Position numbers and translations under genes: made by a program
DNA from: Lachnospiraceae bacterium
Lineage (GTDB): Bacteria; Bacillota; Clostridia; Lachnospirales; Lachnospiraceae
Direction of reading: 5' to 3'
Length of the DNA stretch: 64,000 nt
NCBI GenBank assembly: GCA_024691125.1
Contig: JAILNV010000016.1
Location: 62,001 to 126,000 of the forward strand
The notes under the pieces: generated by a model
Seen by the model: only the letters and a program-made list of their open reading frames with translations
The model's database searches: none
Told to the model about the DNA's origin: nothing
In this document: positions 59,121 to 64,000 of the stretch, one piece after another
Layout: each line of letters starts with the position of its first letter
How positions within the stretch are numbered: the first letter of the stretch is position 1

Positions 59121-60266
59121 TCACAGGAGCGCACATTCAACCTCCATATTGCTCCATACGTGTTCCACACGCTCCTCACCGCTGATACCCGTCATAATGA
59201 CTTCATTTATCTGTGTTTTAAATGATACCGACTTAAGTCCGTCCAGTATCCGGCGTTTGGGATTTATATCATCTGTCCCGATAACAAGCATTGAATAATC
59301 CCTGTTGGCTTCCGAACAGATAAAGGCAAGCAGCATTCTGTACAACTCCTCATCATCACCATCCGCAAGCAAAAAAGAAATATACGCTATCGGTGCCTGT
59401 TCATCATCTTCCGGAATACGGATATAGCCAAGATAAGGCAAAACAGGATTCAGAAACCGCAGCAGTGCATATATTCCGTGGCACTCCTTTACTATATACT
59501 GCTTAACGTTACCCCTGTTCCACAATGCGCCTGCTGCCACTATCCTTCCGTTACGCTTAAGCAGGAAGAAATCCTCTGCCTTAAGCTCACCTGCATCGGA
59601 CAGCCTGTCAAGCACCGGAAACATATCCCTGTGCCTTCCGTTACGCGTAAGGAAATCTATGATATCCCTCTCATCCTCAGCTCTGCCCCTCACTCTTTCC
59701 ACTGTACTCAGTGAATCCGAATGCCTCACACGTACCCCCGGACTTATGATATAAGTCTTATATCCGCATATTGGTATCGAATAAGGCATATATCTTCTCT
59801 TCTTATGCAGCATCATCTGCACGCTGTCATTATCATCAAGCAGGGAACAGTAATAGTATTCGCAGTCAACCGCCGTGCACATTTCCTTAAACATCTCATG
59901 CCAGTTGATATTTAAGTCACAGTCCTTACGGCGTTTCATATTCGTGACATAGCATACTCTTGTCTCCCTGCCGCCTATATACATCCTTCTCGGGATCGCA
60001 GCGATGGTTGCGGTTATCCTTCCTTCTGCCCTGATCACGCCCACTCTGGCTTCCTTACTCTCCTTAAGGAACGATTCACAGGGATTATCCCTTCTCGTAT
60101 ACAGAAGCTTAAGCCCTCCCGGTGTGATATCCGACTCCATGATCTTAAGGATATCTTTGCCGTCGTCCATGTCCGCATATGTGAACCCGCTTCGTAATTT
60201 CTCTTTTGCATCATCTCCGGGCTTAATACTTTCTGCTTTACTTATCTTCATATCCGACATTTTCAT
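59121..60266 (-). CDS. GNAT-like N-acetyltransferase family protein
   Basis: N-terminal half RVGVIRAEGRITATIAAIPRRMYIGGRETRVCYVTNMKRR resembles the GNAT core; no firm subfamily. Confidence 0.5.
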   Translation of the reverse strand: MKMSDMKISKAESIKPGDDAKEKLRSGFTYADMDDGKDILKIMESDITPGGLKLLYTRRDNPCESFLKESKEARVGVIRAEGRITATIAAIPRRMYIGGRETRVCYVTNMKRRKDCDLNINWHEMFKEMCTAVDCEYYYCSLLDDNDSVQMMLHKKRRYMPYSIPICGYKTYIISPGVRVRHSDSLSTVERVRGRAEDERDIIDFLTRNGRHRDMFPVLDRLSDAGELKAEDFFLLKRNGRIVAAGALWNRGNVKQYIVKECHGIYALLRFLNPVLPYLGYIRIPEDDEQAPIAYISFLLADGDDEELYRMLLAFICSEANRDYSMLVIGTDDINPKRRILDGLKSVSFKTQINEVIMTGISGEERVEHVWSNMEVECALL

Positions 60267-60301
60267 AATGCGCTTTACACTTCCGGCTTACTATTCAACA
60301 T

Positions 60302-60330
60302 ATGTAACTATTCAGAACAGCACATATATT
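60302..60330 (-). repeat. 29-nt intergenic near-palindromic repeat, copy 2 (reverse complement of copy 1)
   Basis: ATGTAACTATTCAGAACAGCACATATATT on plus strand. Confidence 0.85.
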
Positions 60331-60397
60331 TTAAAAAACATTTACCAACATATTAAATGATTCAGGGGTCAAAAATATACTTTTTTATGGTGTACGA

Positions 60398-61732
60398 TCA
60401 GTCCATATTCTCCCCTACGGGGATTCCGATACGTTTATCCACCTCGAAATGGAACAGTATATTAATAAACCAGTATGCGAAGTTAATAAGCGGATTCTTC
60501 GTCCTCTTAAAGCAGACCAGCCCTCTCTTAAAGATAGAACCGAATCGGAAGAATTCCTTCTTGTACTTTCTGCACAGTCCGCTTAGCTCCTCAGCAGTGA
60601 CCTGTTTCGGTACGAACGATATCGTTCCGAAGGTATATCCCTCCTGCAGCCACCACTTGTCACAGATGAGCCTGTTCTCCTCCTTAAACCTGTTATACGT
60701 CTCCGTATTGGGGAAGGTCAGCAGATGGTTGAAGGCTATAACGAAGAATTCATGCTTCCTTGAGAACTTAAGCGTATTTATAAAGCTCTGCTCCGTATCG
60801 TCATCAAAGCCGAACACAAAGGACGCATAGATGCTAATTCCCACCGCATGTATCTTCTCTATAAGCTCATCCCTCTCTCCAAGGCGCTGTGTCCATTCCT
60901 TGTTCATCTGTTTTAAATTACCCTGATCTATGGACTCAAAGCCAATGAGCACCATTGAACATCCGCTCTCACGCATGAGCTTAAGGGTCTCATCATCTCT
61001 TGCGATATCGAGTGTGATCTGCGTCGTCCACGTAACCTTTAGCTTCTTTATCTCCTTAAACAGCTCCCTTGCGAAGCTCTTATCCGAAAAGATACTGTCA
61101 TCCACAAGGAAGAAGAGCTTATGTCTGCAGGACTTCATCTCCGAGATTATATCCTCTGTCTCTCTGTGGATGTATTTGGATCCGTAATACTTTGCTATGG
61201 AGCAGAATTCGCAGTTATGATAGCATCCGCGTCCCGTCTCCACCAGTGATACCGGCAGGTATTTCCTCTGCTTGTCGGCATATATGGAACGGTCTGCAAG
61301 CTTATAATCGATACATGGCTTACCTATATACCTTCTCTTAAGGGTTCCCACCCTGGCATCATCTATAAGCTCTCTCATCTGATCGCCGCAGTTGTTTATC
61401 ATGATCGCATCGCAGTACTCCTCGGCTTCATCCGGCATAAGCGTAACGTGATAGCCGCCCATGACGACCTTCCTTCCGCGCTTCCTGAACTCTTCCGCTA
61501 TATGATAGGCTCTCTTGGCGGTATAGGTCTCGACGGTTATCATCACGATATCCGTCTCGGTATCATAGTTGATACCTTCTATCCTGTCGTCATAGAACTC
61601 CCTCTCCACCTCTTTAGGAAGAAGTGTATTCATAACCGCAATTGTGAGCGGTTCCATCAGCCAGGATTTAAGATATTTATCGCCCTTCTTCCTGCCGATC
61701 GCAGGAAGTATAAACGTAACCTTCATCTTCAC
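60398..61732 (-). CDS. B12-binding-domain radical SAM protein
   Basis: N-terminal Rossmann-like cobalamin-binding domain; ETGRGCYHNCEFCS (CX3CX2C); FLVDDSIFSD. Confidence 0.92.
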   Translation of the reverse strand: MKMKVTFILPAIGRKKGDKYLKSWLMEPLTIAVMNTLLPKEVEREFYDDRIEGINYDTETDIVMITVETYTAKRAYHIAEEFRKRGRKVVMGGYHVTLMPDEAEEYCDAIMINNCGDQMRELIDDARVGTLKRRYIGKPCIDYKLADRSIYADKQRKYLPVSLVETGRGCYHNCEFCSIAKYYGSKYIHRETEDIISEMKSCRHKLFFLVDDSIFSDKSFARELFKEIKKLKVTWTTQITLDIARDDETLKLMRESGCSMVLIGFESIDQGNLKQMNKEWTQRLGERDELIEKIHAVGISIYASFVFGFDDDTEQSFINTLKFSRKHEFFVIAFNHLLTFPNTETYNRFKEENRLICDKWWLQEGYTFGTISFVPKQVTAEELSGLCRKYKKEFFRFGSIFKRGLVCFKRTKNPLINFAYWFINILFHFEVDKRIGIPVGENMD

Positions 61733-61770
61733 GCTCCTTATATTTCTAACCTCATATTTTACGATCGCAG

Positions 61771-63153
61771 CTATTCCGTAGCAGAATTATATAATGCCTT
61801 CTCATCTGTCCCGTCCTTCTCCTTACACCCGAACGTCATTCCCTGCTTCTCAAACACTTCCTTCTTAAACACAGGATTATATACTATATATGTGAAGAAT
61901 CTTACCGGATTACGAAGATTGGTCCTTGGCTCCAACATCCTGTAGATTATGGAACCCACACTGTTAAATCTTCTCCTGCACTCAAAGCCTGCCTCGGTAA
62001 GCTCATCAGGCGTCATGTTTTTGGGTATGAATGCAGTATAGTTGAACCTGTACTGTTCATGCAGCCACCATTTCCCGTCATACAGGAGACGTCCTTCCGC
62101 TTTTAACTGCTCATACAGCTCTGTTCCGGGATACGGCATCAGGATATTGTAAGCAGCGAATGTGAACTTATTCTTTCTTGCGAACCTGTAGGTCGCTTCT
62201 ATCGATTCAAGCGTATCCGTATCATGCCCTATCGTAAATGCCGCCCATGTCTGAAGCCCGTAATGCCTGAGCTTCTCTACAGCTTCGGCATAATGATCGT
62301 CCGCGAATTTCTTATTAACGCCCTTATGCATATAGTCAAGGCTCTCCGGCTTAATGGATTCAAAGCCTATCACCAGCCCGAGACACCCGCTCTTAACCAT
62401 AAGCCGCATAAGCTCATCATCATCCAGCATATCAAGGCTCCCCTGGCTTACCCAGTATATCTTAAGCGGTATCAGTGCCCGAAACAGCTCCTTGGCCCTC
62501 TCCTTATCCCCTACTATATTATCGTCCACAAAGAATAAGAGCTTCCTTTTCTGTGAACGTATCTCCGTAACCACCTCATCTATATCTCTGGTAAAATGCC
62601 TTCTTTCAAAGTACACGCTGCTCGCGCAGTATTTACAGCTGTATCTGCAGCCTCTTGAGAACTGAAGAAGTGATATCGGCATATACTTCTTTCCCTTATA
62701 TATGTCGCGCCTTGTTATCACTCCCTTCTGCGGGACACATACAGGCGCGCATTCATATACCTCCTTAAGGGTTCCCGCACGCAGATCCTCGGTCATCTCG
62801 ACCCATTTATCCTCTGCGTCTCCTATCATTATGGAATCCGCATGCTCCTTAACCTCTTCGGGAAGCAGCTTAACATGCATGCCGCCCATCAGTACCTTAA
62901 CCCCATTCCTCCTGTATCCATCGGCGATCTCATATGAGCGCCTGGCTGTGAAGGTCTCCACCGTGATCGCTACAAGATCCGCCGGCTCATTGTACGGTAT
63001 AGGCTCCAGCCTGTCATCATACATGACGACATCTATATCATCGGGTGTAAGCGCCGCCAGAATCCCCAGCTGCAGCGGTTCCATACTGGCATTGTCCACA
63101 TACAGGCTGTGCTCACGTCTCCCTATATTTGGTTTTATGAGAATTATCTTCAT
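61771..63153 (-). CDS. B12-binding-domain radical SAM protein (paralog)
   Basis: FSRGCRYSCKYCAS (CX3CX2C); FFVDDNIVGD; N-terminal MKIILIKPNIGRREHSLYVDNASMEPLQLGILAAL. Confidence 0.92.
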   Translation of the reverse strand: MKIILIKPNIGRREHSLYVDNASMEPLQLGILAALTPDDIDVVMYDDRLEPIPYNEPADLVAITVETFTARRSYEIADGYRRNGVKVLMGGMHVKLLPEEVKEHADSIMIGDAEDKWVEMTEDLRAGTLKEVYECAPVCVPQKGVITRRDIYKGKKYMPISLLQFSRGCRYSCKYCASSVYFERRHFTRDIDEVVTEIRSQKRKLLFFVDDNIVGDKERAKELFRALIPLKIYWVSQGSLDMLDDDELMRLMVKSGCLGLVIGFESIKPESLDYMHKGVNKKFADDHYAEAVEKLRHYGLQTWAAFTIGHDTDTLESIEATYRFARKNKFTFAAYNILMPYPGTELYEQLKAEGRLLYDGKWWLHEQYRFNYTAFIPKNMTPDELTEAGFECRRRFNSVGSIIYRMLEPRTNLRNPVRFFTYIVYNPVFKKEVFEKQGMTFGCKEKDGTDEKALYNSATE

Positions 63154-64000
63154 TCGTTTTCTCCAAGCTCCTTACCCTGTTTACGGTGTATCTCATAACG
63201 TGATATTAAGTTTACCAGCAGAAAAACGACCGTATTAAAGAGGTTTCTATGATTGACTCCTGCCTCAAGCATCCGCTTAAGCATATGGCGGTAACTGTTG
63301 AAATCATATCTTGCTCTTTTACAGCCCTCCGTAAGCTCTTCACCGCTCATCGATTTCGGATAAAACATCGCATCCCCGTATCTGTAACCGGGATCAAGCC
63401 ACCATTTTTCATATTTAAGCATTCCTTCACTGCTCATACGTTTAAACAGTTCTGTCCCCGGCAGGATCATAAGCGGATTGAAATTGGCTACAGCAAGGTT
63501 ATTCCTCATTGCAAAATCATACGTCCTTCTTATCGATTCCGCCGTATCATGATCGTATCCCAGGACGAACATGGCATATATCATGATCCCGTGCTTATAA
63601 ATATTATCTATGGCAGTCTCATATTTAAGTTCATTTTCTTTATATCTTCTGTCCTCTCCGCTATCTGTTTCCGGGCTCTTTGCAGTCTTTTCATCCGCTC
63701 CCGAATGCATCACCCGGATATTGGCGCTCTTATGCATTATCTTAAGATTACGTTCATCCAATGATTCGAAGCCTATGAGAACCATTATGCATCCCGCCTT
63801 ATGCATCAGCTCAAGCAGTTCATCATTGAAGGCAATATCCATGCTTATCTGGCAGGCCCACCTTTTCTTAAGCGGCCGTATCGCATTAAACAGTTCCTTA
63901 GCCGCCTCCTCATTTACAAAGAGATTATCGTCTATAAAGAAGAAGAGCCTCTCCCGTGAGTTCTTAATCTCTTTTACTACATCATCAATGTCCTTCTGCC
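63150..64000 (-). CDS. B12-type radical SAM protein (paralog), 5' part outside window
   Basis: Manual extension from 63842 to the edge: QKDIDDVVKEIKNSRERLFFFIDDNLFVNEEAAKELFNAIRPLKKRWACQISMDIA; ATGA overlap with next gene. Confidence 0.85.
   Translation of the reverse strand, partial: QKDIDDVVKEIKNSRERLFFFIDDNLFVNEEAAKELFNAIRPLKKRWACQISMDIAFNDELLELMHKAGCIMVLIGFESLDERNLKIMHKSANIRVMHSGADEKTAKSPETDSGEDRRYKENELKYETAIDNIYKHGIMIYAMFVLGYDHDTAESIRRTYDFAMRNNLAVANFNPLMILPGTELFKRMSSEGMLKYEKWWLDPGYRYGDAMFYPKSMSGEELTEGCKRARYDFNSYRHMLKRMLEAGVNHRNLFNTVVFLLVNLISRYEIHRKQGKELGENE

Noticed and set aside
1-64000. CRISPR arrays, tRNA/rRNA genes, IS elements, prophage, known riboswitches (including c-di-GMP type)
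   Set aside because: None recognised by reading both strands; tRNAscan, Infernal and ISfinder-type searches would be needed to exclude them.

Overview
This 64 kb window looks like a Lachnospiraceae/Clostridia-type chromosome; that assignment is an inference from gene content and synteny. It is dominated by a ~34 kb minus-strand fla/che operon running flgB->...->fliA->fapA->SwrB-like at ~40.4->6.06 kb. Upstream of it lies the Firmicutes core block yifB-dprA-topA-codY. Other contents: two DegV genes, a CAP-domain secreted protein, a CPBP protease, a polysaccharide deacetylase, a partial acidic ORF at the left edge (bactofilin-like N-terminus), a large GGDEF-GGDEF-EAL protein, hemW, a Y-family polymerase/YolD-like pair, a feoA-feoA-feoB-Cys-rich-ZIP metal operon, a diguanylate cyclase, a GNAT-like protein, and at least three tandem paralogous cobalamin-type radical SAM genes running off the right edge. 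Main observations: (1) the tandem B12-type radical SAM array plus GNAT-like protein; (2) three GTTAG-N6-CTAAC operators on the feo promoter, one exactly filling the 17-bp spacer of a perfect TTGACA-N17-TATAAT promoter; (3) an exact 29-nt near-palindromic intergenic repeat (core CTRTTCWGAAYAG) next to the promoter regions of hemW and the GNAT-like gene; (4) a putatively leaderless, SOS-box-like dinB promoter; (5) stem-loops on both sides of the hook gene flgE. No rRNA, tRNA, CRISPR or transposon was recognised. No database search or folding program was run. Names rest on motif and synteny recognition.
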